The translations under genes and the position numbers were made by a program. 64,000 nt of DNA from Flectonema sp. DT1601 (lineage: Eukaryota > Euglenozoa > Diplonemea > Diplonemida > Diplonemidae). Within the stretch, counting starts at the first letter, position 1, and the number at the start of each line of letters is the position of its first letter. Location of the stretch: the NCBI GenBank assembly GCA_964019425.1, contig OZ025809.1:62001-126000 (forward strand), written 5' to 3'. Under the pieces are notes generated by a model, which saw only the letters and a list, made by a program, of their open reading frames with translations, was not told the origin of the DNA and did not search any database. Positions 34,601 to 47,856 of the stretch are shown here, piece by piece.

Positions 34601-37600
34601 CGTTCTATTACATTCGTGTAACCAAAGCTTCACAATGTCGAGGGGTGAATCGTGTTCTGATTGCACGCTGTTATATAGCCCCTGAAATATATTACATAAT
34701 TCACGTAAATTCCATTGGTAGTGAAACTTAACAGCGGTCGGTAAAAACTGTTTTGATATCAGTTTGTGTAATTTTATTGAAGCGGCTGTAATTCTTTCAG
34801 CCATTGATAATGTTGGTCGAGACCAACTTTTCAAATGACCCTTCAGAATTGATCCATAAATAAGTGTTAAATCACTATCTTCAGGAAGTGAACATGTAAA
34901 CATTGCAAAATGTCTCAGCAGTCTATCCAAGACTGTGAAAGTTCCACTTTTCGGATTCATCGCAGCGATGTATTGACACTTGTCGATTTCTTTTAATGGA
35001 AATCCTGGTTTTATTCGATCATACCAAAACTGATAATCAAAGTGTTGTCTAATAAATGCGATGGCTTCTTGAGTTCCATATTTGTCAGGTGTTGGCATGT
35101 TGAGATCGTCAATGAAATATATCAGTCGTTTCTTACCTGGGGGACCAAACATTTTTCCAGCTTTCTTTTCTAACTTTTGTTCCATAATCATTTGGAGTGA
35201 TTTTGGTGTAGTCATTGCGTTGAATGCGATAACTTGAAATACTCTTTGAGAAGAATCCATCGATCTCAAATAATTTAAACATAAATTACTTTTACCAGTA
35301 CCAGCTGTTCCTATGAAGACTACAGCTTTACGATTTGCAGCCAGTAGATCCATTAAGAATGTTAGTCTTGATGTGTCAACAGTTTCTATTGAGATGTCAG
35401 CGTATGGTAATCCTGATATATGTTTGTATGGCTTCACCAACGATGACCATAATTGGAATTCACCATTGTGTAGAAACACATCAAACACTGATTGCTTGTC
35501 AGCTGGTAGTTTCGGATCCTCAACCTTCACTGATGGCCATTCTTTCTTCCACCAATTACTAAATAAGTTTCTGTAATCAATACGACCATCTGATGAAAGA
35601 GGACCTCCAAAAGCCCAAATACATGAAAACACGAAGAATCTTTCATATATCTCACTACCACTACCAGCAGGTATGAATTTAGGAATACACAATCCTTCTA
35701 ACAAATGACAGATCGTTTCTACAATCGCGAGGTCTACTACTGGAACTGGTGGTTTCATTAGTCTTTTGTACCAATCGAAAACAATTGGAATATATTTATC
35801 GAAGAACCCGTCAAGACAAGAACGTTCCTTTTCATCTTCAATAGCGGCAATCCATTTATCTTTGTAGGGATTCCATCCCAAGTCAGTGTCGTTGATGAAT
35901 ATAATACCAGCTCTGGAGACTGTTGCTGGAGATGCATTTTTTAAATCTGAGATCTCAAACACCATTCGCATTGATTGTGTTAAAGGGATTCTTTCATTCG
36001 ATGCGAGAGTCAACATTTTATTATCATCCATTACTGTGTTCATACTTTCAATCCATTCAGCGTCTATGATTCCATCAAGTACTAACCATTTACTGTTGTC
36101 TTTGGTTTGACTTTGTTCAGCGTATTCTCTAAATAAATTACTGAGTAGTCCATCCTTCCATTCTCTACTTTGAGGATGAACGTAGCCGTAGAGCTCATCA
36201 GATGTTACGGCTTTTGGATTCATTACTTTGTAGTCACAATTATTTCCTGTGATGCGGAGAGCTTTTGATAGTGTTTTCCAGCATTCGGATTTACCACAGC
36301 CAGCGGGACCCATTACAAAGACGCTGTGTCTGACGTCAAGAAGTTCAGCAAATTGAATACATCGAAGAATAAAAATATCATTCTCACCTCTTAGTAATCC
36401 TCTGTCTTGAGTAGCTTGTTTACAAGCTTCGTTCAATTGTGGATTTACTTTTGCTGGTACCGTTAACGATGGAAACAACGCTTTTATTAAACCCATAAAC
36501 ACAAACACATCATCTCTTGATAACTTTGCCATATTAGTATCTCTAAGTGCTCTCATTAGGACGGCTCTTTCTGGTGTGGTTGGGTCTCCTCTTTTTAGAG
36601 AACCAGCAATGTATAAAACACTTTTAACAGCTCTAAGTCCCCAATCGTAGTGTGCTTGTGGTGATAACAGTTCTTTATTTAGTCGATAAAGTGTTACAAA
36701 TTTCAATGCCAAGTCTTTCGCATCTTGAAAACCTTCAGCAGCAAGCATAATTTCACAAATATTTTTTAGATCGGGAACGCACATAGCACATGGTCTGAAA
36801 AGTGATTTAATATTTTCAGGTAGTTCTGTCCTTCCAGCATAACCTGGGTTCATTGTTATCCACATTCCTACTTTTGGGATGAGTGAGATTTCTTCGTCCA
36901 TAAATCTAAAAACTGATTTGTTTAATTTCAAGGCGTTGAGGATGCTTCCAACCTGAGTCGCAACGACTGATAAAACTTGAATTGGAATTCTATTAAATTC
37001 ATCAAAACAACCCCAAGAACCAGACATACTCAGACCTTTAAAGATTTGACCAAGAGATAGATAATCCATTTGATCAGAGCAGTTAAAGACGTAACATGCA
37101 AGACCTAAGTTTCTTGCTAAGTCTTTTGTTGTTTCTGTTTTTCCAGTTCCTGCTGGTCCAGCAGGAGCACCGCCTTTGACAAGACGAAGAGCTTGACTGA
37201 GAGTGATGTAGCAACGATCTGTTAGTTTTGTAATAACAAGACAACCACATAATCCGATATACTCGTATCCATTTATAAAAGAAGCGTCACAAATATCAAC
37301 AACAGATCCTCGTTTGTCATCCCACAAGTATCTCAGTTGGGATTGCCAAGTGAACGAGTCTCGATTTTCAGCTTTTTCCTCCATGAGCCATCCAACAACA
37401 TCTCTAGCGTGGACATCAATAGTGATTAAATGAACTAACATTCTTCTATCATTGACTGTTAAGTTTGTTAAGACGAGTTGAATAAGACTGCTGATCTGTC
37501 CTTGTTGTTGTCGATAAAAGTCTTTTAAAGCAGTTTCGTTACCATCCTCAAGTTGGGCAAAGGCTTGTTCGCACTCTTGAGTGAACCATATACGGGAAGC

Positions 37601-40600
37601 TACTATAATTGTTTGACAAGGATAACCTCTTTTCATGACCCATTCTATTCTTGGGGATTCTACGTATGTGGTGTGTCCGTCATTTATTGAAAGCTTTACC
37701 GTGTCAAACATTAAATCAACGCATCCTTTTAACCATTCCTCTACAGGTCCGTCACATTCATAAGAGCGACTGGTCTCGACCCTTTCTCCTTGAACCGAAA
37801 GCATTGCGAATGCTTTTTTTGTTCCAGGATGGATTGAGAATTCCTTAACCGAATCGATAATCTTAGACATGTGTCGCATTACAGCTACTGGTTCAGATCC
37901 TTTTGATAAGATGTCAATTAGATCTGTGTTTGATAAGAAGAAGAATCTCGCAAACAGTTTCTTCTTCCCTTCTAAGTACTGTCGAAGTTTCTTCTGACAA
38001 GTTATTAGAGTCTCTTCGATTGTTGATAATAAAGTTTCGAAGTCATCATCTCTTTGTAATTGTTGCTGTACAATTCCAGTACAACAAACTGTTACAACTG
38101 AAGTGTATTGATGAACCACTCCCATTAATGATCTGTAAAGTTCATCAGCCCCTTGAAATGCTCTCGCGTCTTCTTGAAGTTGTTCTCTAATATCAACAGA
38201 TTCTACGAATATTGGATACAAGTTCTTCCACATCTTTTGTAGATCGATCCATTTCAACATGCAAGTTTCTACTGTTCCGAGATTCTTCTGCCACTTACAA
38301 ACCTGCTCAACGAACTCTTCAACAAATCGATTACTTTGCATAGCCTGGAGAGCGTTTAAGTGTTCTTCCAAAACCTCAACAATGTCATCAATCGAAGCCA
38401 GTGAGTAACAGTTAAGCCCTTCATCCCAATCGTATCCAAAATGAGCTTCATTGTCCCAGTAGGTGTATACCTTTTCTAAACCTGTTTGTGATTCGGTAAC
38501 TTTTTATTATAATAAATTTATAAAAATATTAACAAAAATATAGAAATCAAACCCTTTTCTATTTGTAGTTCCTTCTGAGCCTTCTCAACAATATTTCCGA
38601 CGTCATCTTCAAAGCAGTGGAGTTGAAGAGAGAGAAGATCGCGTAATGAGAACTCATCACCTTCTGGATTAATACAATCTGTGTTCATATTACATCTTTT
38701 AAGTAGTTGATGCCAATGACGAGTCCTCATGGCAGGGTTGCGAAGGTTTTCAACAAGTGGAAGAGTAACAAGCATCGATTTTATTTCTTCTTCAAGTCCG
38801 ATGTAAGCATTTGTTGACTTACATTTTATAGGCATCGCTTTCATCTGTTTCAACATGTCTTTAGTTCGAGTTATTAGTTCTTCTGCGTCCATGTTTTTAA
38901 AAGTTTGACCCCACCAGTCAGTGAATTGTGACTTCACGTGACTGACCATATCCCAAAGTTGTTTTAAAATGATTAACTCGTGACGGCATTCTTTTAGTTC
39001 AGGGAGGTCAGTTGTTTGTTTTTCAAAGAGTTCGAGGAGTTCGTTTAATTCTTCGGCTTTCTTCTCTCGTTCGAATAGATGAGAGTTCCAAACAACAAGT
39101 TCTTCGTAAGCTTCTTCAACACTTATCCCGTTGTAATGAAATGGTCTCAAATCCTTAAATGATGTTCTGAATGAAATAACTTCCTCCTCCGTGCTGAGTG
39201 CCTGGTATTTTAGTTTGTCTCCCTGTCGTTCTTGCCGACCGTTGTTTTCCTTTTGAACTGATCGATATTTTTTATCAAGTTCTTTCCAGTGGTCGGGAGC
39301 TTCTTTACGAAGTTCTTCCAATTGCTGTAAAGCTTTATCATCAACTGCGTCACCATGTTGACGAAGAACTTGAATTCCACAGCTAATCGGATCAAACATT
39401 GTTTTAATTGAAGCGTCTCGTACTTTGCAGTCTCGAATATGTTTTAAGACTCGTCGTAATGCGGATTCGTCATCTTCTGTAACTTCTTCGTCTAAACCTT
39501 CGTCAGCTTGTTTTATAAAATCATTTAATTCTCTCAATTGAGAACCAATACGTTCAACAATATAACCTGTGTATGTTGTGATCCATCTCTTGCAGTACTC
39601 TTTTAATGATTCTCTGATCGGTTTGCTGTCGATACGAAGCCAACCGACTACTATACTTCCTGGAAGTTCATTTATGGTTGCGAGTGTTCGTTCATAAGAA
39701 CCAATTGCGAGGTCAAAACCTTCCAACGGAACACCAAAAAATTGAGTTTCAGGGTCTCTTGTTGCAGCTTCTGCTGCTGCTGACGGGTTGGTCAGATCGT
39801 CACCCTGCACAGCAATTTCCTGTCGGACATTGCTAGAAGCCATGAAGATACGAAATGACTTCTCAATGTCGTCTTCCCACAGTCCTCTGAAAGCTTTGAA
39901 TTGATCTTCAAATCGTGAGCATTCTGCAGCGTTTTCTTGAATTAAATTATTAATAGATTGGTTTAAGGTAATCACTTCCTTTGATATTCCAATATCGTAT
40001 ACGTAGCTCTCATCTGAATCTGGGAGAGCATCGAGTCGAGTGACGTACTGAACAGATTCTGTAGCATCTCTAATCCAACTGTTTACAACTTGATCAAGGC
40101 AATCTGTGTGTTGAGAACTTGAAAGTTGAGGTACAAATCGACTATCAGCGAATGGAGAATTAGCATCTGGAGTAGTGAGCACTAGTTTTATATCAATTAA
40201 GGGAATCCCGTCATGTTCCCGAAGCCAAGAAGTAGAAAGTTGGTTTTGTAAATTTGTTAAATTCTTAACAACACTTTTAGTAATCGACTTCATAACAACA
40301 CCATTCGCGTAAGAAACATAATTCGCCCAACATTCTGTTTCAGAATCGAGTGGAAGAAGAGTGAGGCGTTCCTTCAGACCATTAACGCAGTCTAGTGAGG
40401 CGCCCATTAGCTCATGGATTTCATTTCCGATATTACTAATTGCCTGACGACGTAATTGTTTATTGTCTTCGTACTTTTTTGTGAACTCTTCAAGTGGAAG
40501 TGTCTTTGACTCCTTTGTATGAAGTGGTAAGAACTTATCATCATTCGTATATTCAAGAAGTAAGTCTTGCATCTTATGCATGTGTTGAGCAAGTGATCCC

Positions 40601-43026
40601 AAAACATTATTTAACGATTGAACATTAGTCATCGCACTGTCGATAAAGTCATCGATGTCAGAGCTGTTCCAGTTGAGTCGATCAACTCCCCTCATCAATT
40701 CATATTCAAACTGTTGTAGTTCAGTTGTAAGAAGAGGTCTCTCAACAGGTAGCATTGATGAAGTAAAGTTATTGTAAGTCGATACTATTAATTCTAATCG
40801 AAGTCTTTGTGATCTGAATTGATCTCTTCTCTTGAACAACGCAAGAGCATGTGGAGGAATCGTTAGCTTCTCATCACGTTGATCATATCCATTTAACACT
40901 TGGAGGTAATTAATATTTCGAAGTAATTTTTCTAATTCATTATCAAAGTTGACGAGGACTTGTCGTTCTCCGTTTGGTTTTTCAGTTTTTCGAAGTAGGC
41001 TGAGTTTGAGTTTTTCCATACTAACTGACCCGACATTGGCTGCCCATTTTTCATAAGCATCCGTAATGTAACTTTTTATACCGTTAGTCAAGTTTTCATG
41101 TAGTTGCATTGTTTCTATCGCTATCTCTGATGATAAAACATTTCTAGTCAACTCACATAATCTACTGAAAGGTTCTTGTATCCTCTCAAGTAGTCCTCTG
41201 GCCCATACTAACTGTGCAGCTGTTGGTGGCATCACGTGATAAATTGGTTGATTTTCAATGTCGTTATTATAATCTCTAAAACACTGTTGAACTTCAAGAA
41301 GATCATTGTGATAAAGTTTTAGTACATCTGTTTGACGTTTATACCATTCTTGCTGAATAATATTCCTGTCTAAAAACCCTTCATAAGTATCGACTAGTTT
41401 AAAGATACTACTTAAAGCTCTCGTCTCCTCAAGGGATTGAGTGAGCATACTTCCAAGATGCTTTTCCATACTTCTGACGTTATTTCGAAAGGCTACGAAG
41501 TTTGAATCGAATCGTGGTTCATCAATATTTAATAAACCACTTGTTGAGTATTCTGACGGAGTGTGAAACAATTGATAAGCTATTAAGAATTCCTGATGTA
41601 TGACCGTGACCTGAGCGCTGTGTTCAGCTCCATGAGTCCCTCCAATTTCAACTCTCTCCAATCTGTTGAATAAAATAACAGTTTCCAACACGTCAAGAAC
41701 GTCGTGGCATCTCTCAAGGAACGCGTCAAGCCTGTTGAACAAAACAGTATTTTGAAATTTCCATGCCCTCGGAGGTTTCCCCCCCAACCCTTCACGACTA
41801 GCTTTAGCCTTATAAATAAAATAAGCTGCCTTGAAGTGGCCACATACTCCCAGTGCTGATGAAAGACGTTTTACAGCTTCTTCGGATTCACAACTAAACA
41901 AGTCTTCGACTGAGACGTTCTCAGTAGCTGCACAAATAAGATCGTTGACTACTTCTCTGATGAGAACGACAAGTCTTGCAGGGGTGTTGTAGTATTCACT
42001 GTTGTTCCAAATTACAAAAAAATAATGAAACAGTTTCTTAAAAGTGTCTTCCGTCACAAGTTTTTCAAAAGAATCTGAATTCGTCGCTTCCTTTATTGTG
42101 ATGAAGACCTCACTGACAGGTTCTAGAAATCGATAGTTGTCAGCTACCTCACATGTTAGTGATCTGAGTTCAATCATTAAGTCTTTAAATGATTTGTAGT
42201 AGGAAGACTTTGACTTTTCGAGAAGATTTCTAATTTTTAGTACCATCGGAGTGTGGAGTTGTTCTTCAAGAGCCAGAAGGTTGTCTCGTTTACTTTTCCA
42301 AAATGCGAGTTCGTCTAACGGTCCAGGATAATCACTCTTTAATAGGATGGTTTCCGGTTCCATAACGATTGCTGCTCTGATTTGAGCTGTCCATTTAACA
42401 ATATTAGATTCCAATAAATAAAGTAAATCTTTATCTCTAACTAAAGGGTTTGGCTTACTCGGAAAGGTTACATTCGGCATTGGCAACAACGTTCTTCCAT
42501 CAACTAATCCGTTTGTCACTAATATTTGTGAAAAGAAATTATGAACTGTTTCCATCAACGACGGCTGAGCAACCTCAGTAACATCAATAATATTAGCAGC
42601 AATGTTTATACTTGGTAGGAATACACTACCTGTGTAGTGGTTTAATGATTCTAACGGTCTGTTTGCAAGGTCTCCGAATATTACTTGTTTGTGAATGGTT
42701 TGAAGATCTATTTTGAATGATTTCCCGTCGTCTAACAATTTCATAAAATAGAATAGTTTTCTTCTTTGTTTTGCGTCTGCTTCGTTAGGTGGTTCAATCT
42801 GTAGGGTTACCTGACTACCTCGTTGAACAACATAGAGAGAGTTCACATCAATAGTGTCACAGAAATCCTTCGCAGCATTTGAATTATCAGAATCCGGTTC
42901 CATAATTTTACGCAGCTCCTGATGTCGTAATTTCATCGCGACTCCAATTCTTTTCATCATCCATTGGTGACGTGGATCGATCGCTTGCTCTTCATCTTTT
43001 CCCTCTGCTCCCCTCCCCTTTCCCAT
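28633..43026 (-). CDS. axonemal outer-arm dynein heavy chain, beta type (DNAH9/11/17-like)
   Basis: Seven exons (43026-38553, 38481-33536, 33457-33374, 33296-31555, 31492-29428, 29351-29230, 29164-28633) with matching phases give 4654 aa, a full-length heavy chain. The four P-loops are GPAGTGKTETTKD (about residue 1930), GPAGCGKSECWK (2215), GTAGTGKSNLC (2548) and GVGGSGKQSLSK (2899). QMDYLSLGQIFKGLSMSGSW and the end FMEGARWENG... GLWLRSKAPARKWVIAGVSL match the beta class. The stalk coiled coil and microtubule-binding tip follow AAA4, coded from exon 3 on. It powers outer-arm sliding in cilia. Odd: an acidic, helix-prone insert of about 100 residues (4062-4161) within the AAA6-side region. 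The six introns are 62-78 nt. The acceptor TTGAATAAATAG lies 15 nt before the ATG. Confidence 0.95.
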
Positions 43027-45316
43027 CTCAAAATGTGTGACCTATTTATTCAAAAATTGATTACCAACATAACATAAGGCATTATTATTATTATCATTAT
43101 TATTACTACAAGAGAGTCTTCAGTTTCATCGCATATTAATTATTTCACTGCTTTTTTTTGAAAAAAAAAAAGAAATAACAATCTTAATGGTGAATAGCAA
43201 TTAAAAATATATTACCAGGCAGACTATTTATAAAAAGGAATAAATGGAAAGAACGAGGGGGAAAAAAAAGGACGTGAGAAAAAAGGGAGGACAGGTATTT
43301 GCTTTTATTAAGGAGTTGCTACTGGTTTTCCCACTGTTTTTGATTCGAGTTTGTTAAGGAACTTGAACGGAAGTAAAACAGCGACAATTATAGGTTTACC
43401 CCTTCCTTTGTAAAGTCAATGGAAAAAGATTAAAAAAAATTTATCATTTTTTATGGAGAAAATTTAAGAAAAGAAAAGAAAAAAAAAGGGTTATTTGGGG
43501 AAGAGTAAAAAAAGAAAAAAATTCGAAAAAAAAAAGAAAAAAGTGTGTTAACATCCATGAGGGGCTCAACTGTAAACCTTCTGTTTGAAAGGAGGATTAA
43601 TGTTCGATAAAAGGGAAGGGAATGTTTGGGAAACCATTCCATTCTACTCCGTACGTAGAATTACCAATTTTATCTGCATGCCTGAGAGAATAATGTAACA
43701 CGAACTAAAAACACAATGTTGGTTGTGTGTGAAGTAAATCAAATATTTCCATCTGACAAAGGTAACAGAGGGAATAGTAAATAAAAGGGCGGTGAAGGTT
43801 TCTTTTTTTTTTTTCTTTTTTATTATCGTTTTTCTATTTCATTCAACCCGTTCAATAATACGAATCCCAGGAGTGTTCCTTCATTCCACTTCCTGCTCGT
43901 ATGTTATAGAAATAGAACAAATGGTCAAAGCAGCGAGGCTTTCTCACGCTGCTTAATATTTATCCAAACACCTCACTGAAGGTGTTTTCAATAACTAAAA
44001 ACACTTGATAGGTCAAAAACGACAAGCAGCTCATGTATTAGAGCTGCGACACAAGATCATCGTTAGAGGGGTTCTGGCAGATCCTCAGAAGAGTACCACC
44101 GCGGGTGATTTTTTCATTATTTCTTAATTGTTAAATTTCATACTACTCATATGGTAGTACGCACCCTAATATAAATGCAAACCTCCTCAGAGATGTTCGT
44201 ACTGCACCCCTTTTGCATAACTAAGTAACTAACAAGGCTAGGGGTCTGGAAGAGATGACTATCTGAAAATAAATGAACAAACCACTTGTTCTCATAGTCA
44301 ATAATAATGAAAGGAGTGGAAATAAAGCAAACCAACTCCTTACAAAAAGGGGGAAAAAAAAAAAAAAAAAAAAAAGTAGAGCACACTTTTCTACTATTGT
44401 TTGGATAAAGAAGAGGGAAATAAAAAATAAATAAATTTAAGAAAAAGAAAGAAGAAAAAAGAAAACATAATATTACAACGGAGAGAGGTTTGCGAAATGA
44501 TAATTTCAGATCCTCTCACCAGTTCTTTACAATCTCGATCAGAAATAAGTCTTCTGCCGTAGTAGTACTTTTGACAAAAGAAAGGAGCTGAACACAATTG
44601 AGAAGTATCTCATTTTGAATTAAAACTAAAAATGTGAGGTACGCCAGTAGAAGAACTGCCGTCAAGAAAATAGGAAGGAGCGGAACTGAAGTGTAAGTGG
44701 AAAATAAGTTCTTTCTTTATACTTTTTCGTTATTTTAAATTTCTTTTTTTTGTTCTTTTTTTAGAGAGACGAAAAACCACATAATTCTACAAAGATTTTT
44801 CTAAAACCCCAACAATAGGAAGAATCTTTACGACTTTCGCGCAGAATCAGCAGTTTTTCAATTTCTTGTTCTTCTTTTTTATTTTTTCCCTTCTTCTCAG
44901 CTTTTCTTATTTTTAGAGGAAAAAACAAACAAACTACCCCCGTAAGGAGGATTCGTTAAGGGGAAATGAAACGACTTAAATAAAAAGTTTAGTTTTTTTT
45001 TTTTTTTTTTTTTTTTGTAGAAAAACGACACTCGAAAGATGCGTCGCATTCCCGAAGGATTGGTACAAACAAATGACTTTAGAAATAATGTCACGTAGTA
45101 ATAATATGATGTGTTTTATCGTTGTGAAGTACGAGTAACAATAATGGACATCATCACCCGTATGTTTACGTCGACAGTTATCACTCTCAGCGAAGTCCAT
45201 ACATCTGACTTCTATGGTCACCTTTCATAGTACATGCGAGTACAGACTCGGAAGGGTATGCGGGCTCGAAGAAAAAAACTACTTCAACCCCTAATAATCT
45301 GAAGGATATAAACTGC
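43027..45316. other. spacer without recognisable protein gene
   Basis: 2.3 kb of A/T-rich DNA between the PDE and dynein genes, with A runs (near 43500, 44348) and a T run (44994-45016). Three consecutive perfect hairpins at 43924-44047 are listed separately. I see no coding feature. Confidence 0.5.
43924..44047. other. run of three perfect hairpins; candidate non-coding RNA
   Basis: Within 124 bases: AGCAGCG (43929-43935) pairs with CGCTGCT (43947-43953); AAACACCT (43966-43973) pairs with AGGTGTTT (43980-43987) around CACTGA; GCAGCTC (44026-44032) pairs with GAGCTGC (44041-44047). GGTCAAA occurs before the first and the third hairpin (43923 and 44011), so those parts look like two versions of one module. 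No RNA family is recognised and the strand is unknown. Confidence 0.45.
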
Positions 45317-47383
45317 TTAACTCACAGCACCAGAACCTTCAGCCTGCTGCCAGCGGTCTTTGTTGTCAGTGCAGTGACGGATAGTGAAATCTAGTCCGGG
45401 TAATAGTTCAGCCATAGATTCGAATAAAGGAATGACAATAAAATTAATAAACGAAACCTGTCCTCGTGAAAAGTCTGTTTTATCTTTTCTGCGATCCATA
45501 AAAGGAGACACTGCCAGACTAAGCATCTGCTCAACATCACCCTGAAGGTAAAATTCATGAGCGATGTTTGATGCCCATTTTAAATAAAGAGACTGCGGCC
45601 TTCCACAGTTTGAGATATCAGCCGTCTTGATTGCCATCACAAGTGTCAGACGGGTGTCTTCTTTCTTAGAAACCCAATCGTCAGATTCATTCAGTCGACG
45701 TTTAAAAGTTGAATATAACTTTGCGTGATTTCCCATGTCCGTAGAAATCACCATTTCAACTACAGTGTCTCTCACATCCCTTCGTTGATCCTCATTTAAA
45801 GACTGTAATATATCAAACTTGCTGCTTTGCATCATTTCAAACACACACGCACAGTGATGATTCTCAAGGATACTCTTATCTGAATATAACGTAGCTAAGT
45901 AAGCACCAGTCTTTGTATGAAAGTTATTATTAAAACCAGGATGATCATAATCGTGTATTGCGGCAGCTATTAGAGATGCCAACATATCTTCCTTTGAGAG
46001 TTGTGTTAGTTTACAAAGACCTGCTGGACCTAAAATGTAATGACATATCTGAAGAACATCTGCAGCGTGTGAACTGTTGTGGTATGAGTTGGCTCTATAG
46101 CCTGCTTGTACTGACAGTAAGAAGTTTACAAGTGTTTCGTGTTCTAAGTTAAAATATTCAATTAAACCATATTTATGAAACAATGCATATGCTGTGTGGA
46201 ATAAAGACCCACCATTGGTACATTCATCTAATTCAAAAACATCATAATCCCATTTGTCTAACTTTACAAGGCATTTCATCACATCCCAATGTCGTTTATC
46301 AGGAGCATTTTCAACAAGTGCTAATAATGTTGAATCTGTCGGAGGTTGCATTAAGATTGCTGGTTCTGCTTCAACCTTTGCAGCATTATTACTAAAAACA
46401 TTGTCCAGTAGTTTTAATGCCAATTCAACAGGTTGACTTTCTTTACTCTCGTGATTGGCTGCATGAGGAGTGTGTCCTAGGAATGTGTGTACCCCTTCAT
46501 AGTACAACTTATCTAAGTAGTGAATAGTCCCTGATCTTTTATTTCGCATCTGTCTTTTAACCTTTTCAGTTCGTTGAATTATCTCTTCAGCACTTTGACG
46601 TTTAATCGCAAGCTCAGCTTTAAGTTCAGTCAGTTGTCTGGTTCCCAATTCAATTTCTAGTTTATTATTTTCTGCTGTTGCTTCCAACAACCAATACTTA
46701 GTCTCTGTTGATGGTCTCTTAGAACCTGGACAAGGTTGTTTGTTGTAATATCTTACAAAGGGTTCTAAAAAATACTGTTGGGTTGCACTTTGTCCATCAC
46801 CAACACTTTGAAGCTCGAGGTTGAACTGTTGGTGTTTAGGTTCCTTGGTACTGCTCAACATGATGTCAAGGTGAATAACTCCTCCTACTTTTCTAACTTT
46901 TGGGTTTCCTTTACTAAAAGCGCTACTCAAAGCTCTAAAAAACGATAACCAATTGTGTTTTAAAGCTCTCTCGTTGCGGAGGCTGATTAATTCAGCATCG
47001 CTGTACTGGACAGCGTGAACGTGTCCAGATTCTGATTCTCTAACGGCGATAGTTATTCCTTTGAGTTCCGAAATATGTGAGAAGCAAGATATTTGATACT
47101 GCCCAGGTATATCCCTACCATCAGCGTCCTTAGCGTCTCTAGCGATATTGATCAAGGGATGTGGAAGGTACTTGGCTCTTCCGGGTAGGTCTCCTTCCTT
47201 TTGCTCTTCGCTACACTTTCTCCGTCTCGGACGTTCTCTTGTACTTGTTCCTTCACCTTCATTGTCCTTCTCTCTTCTCTTCTTTCTAACTCTCGATTCA
47301 GATAGGGTTACCTCCTTTGGCATTACACCTTTCCCACCCAAATCAACTTTCCCTTCCTTTTCGTTGGATGCACCGCACCCCAT
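45317..47383 (-). CDS. 3',5'-cyclic nucleotide phosphodiesterase, class I (PDEase domain)
   Basis: A single-exon gene for 688 aa. The catalytic domain occupies the last ~330 residues: HNSSHAADVLQ (metal-binding HNxxH), AAIHDYDHPGFNN (HD), and KTADISNCGRP with a downstream hydrophobic pocket region. It hydrolyses cAMP and/or cGMP; specificity cannot be read. The N-terminus MGCGASNEKEG is a strong myristoylation/palmitoylation signal, so membrane (possibly flagellar) anchoring is expected. A basic stretch (KKRREKDNEG, RPRRRKC) follows. Residues about 95-220 form an unrecognised alpha/beta region, then a coiled coil (ELKAELAIKRQSAEEIIQ). No GAF or PAS domain is seen. ATG 47383 is chosen over the upstream frame because CTCCCTTCAG lies 21 nt before it and the acylation motif starts there. 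Confidence 0.93.
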   Translation of the reverse strand: MGCGASNEKEGKVDLGGKGVMPKEVTLSESRVRKKRREKDNEGEGTSTRERPRRRKCSEEQKEGDLPGRAKYLPHPLINIARDAKDADGRDIPGQYQISCFSHISELKGITIAVRESESGHVHAVQYSDAELISLRNERALKHNWLSFFRALSSAFSKGNPKVRKVGGVIHLDIMLSSTKEPKHQQFNLELQSVGDGQSATQQYFLEPFVRYYNKQPCPGSKRPSTETKYWLLEATAENNKLEIELGTRQLTELKAELAIKRQSAEEIIQRTEKVKRQMRNKRSGTIHYLDKLYYEGVHTFLGHTPHAANHESKESQPVELALKLLDNVFSNNAAKVEAEPAILMQPPTDSTLLALVENAPDKRHWDVMKCLVKLDKWDYDVFELDECTNGGSLFHTAYALFHKYGLIEYFNLEHETLVNFLLSVQAGYRANSYHNSSHAADVLQICHYILGPAGLCKLTQLSKEDMLASLIAAAIHDYDHPGFNNNFHTKTGAYLATLYSDKSILENHHCACVFEMMQSSKFDILQSLNEDQRRDVRDTVVEMVISTDMGNHAKLYSTFKRRLNESDDWVSKKEDTRLTLVMAIKTADISNCGRPQSLYLKWASNIAHEFYLQGDVEQMLSLAVSPFMDRRKDKTDFSRGQVSFINFIVIPLFESMAELLPGLDFTIRHCTDNKDRWQQAEGSGAVS

Positions 47384-47856
47384 TTTGCTTGGGGCAAGGT
47401 TGATCTGAAGGGAGGCAAATTTAAGATAAGAATTCAACATCAAATATCTAATAGTACTTAGTCGTGGTAACTAAATGTAATGTGCTGTGGAGTCTGTTGG
47501 AATATTTTAAAGTTTCAAATAATCAAAAGTAAATAATTACACCAATTACCCACAAGGCTAGACAGGATACGACAACTGCTGTTCAAAAACGAACTGGGAA
47601 TTGGATTTTTGTTTGTAATTGGACAGTTCTGACTATTACACGGGTAGCATATAAAACCCATAACAGAACAATGGGAAAGAAACAAATATTGAAAGCGAAG
47701 CAAGAATCGAATATGAGAAATCACTTTTGATGCGAACATCGTGTGATGACAACCCTCATCAGAGATTGCAATAAGATTTCTCTTTTATCAAAATAACAGA
47801 TCCAAAGAATAGGACCATAAAAAAAAATAATAATACAAAAAACAACTACTCAAAGG
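47384..47856. other. spacer between EF-hand-like gene and PDE
   Basis: 472 bases. It includes the PDE acceptor at about 47405. I see no gene or repeat in the rest. Confidence 0.5.
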
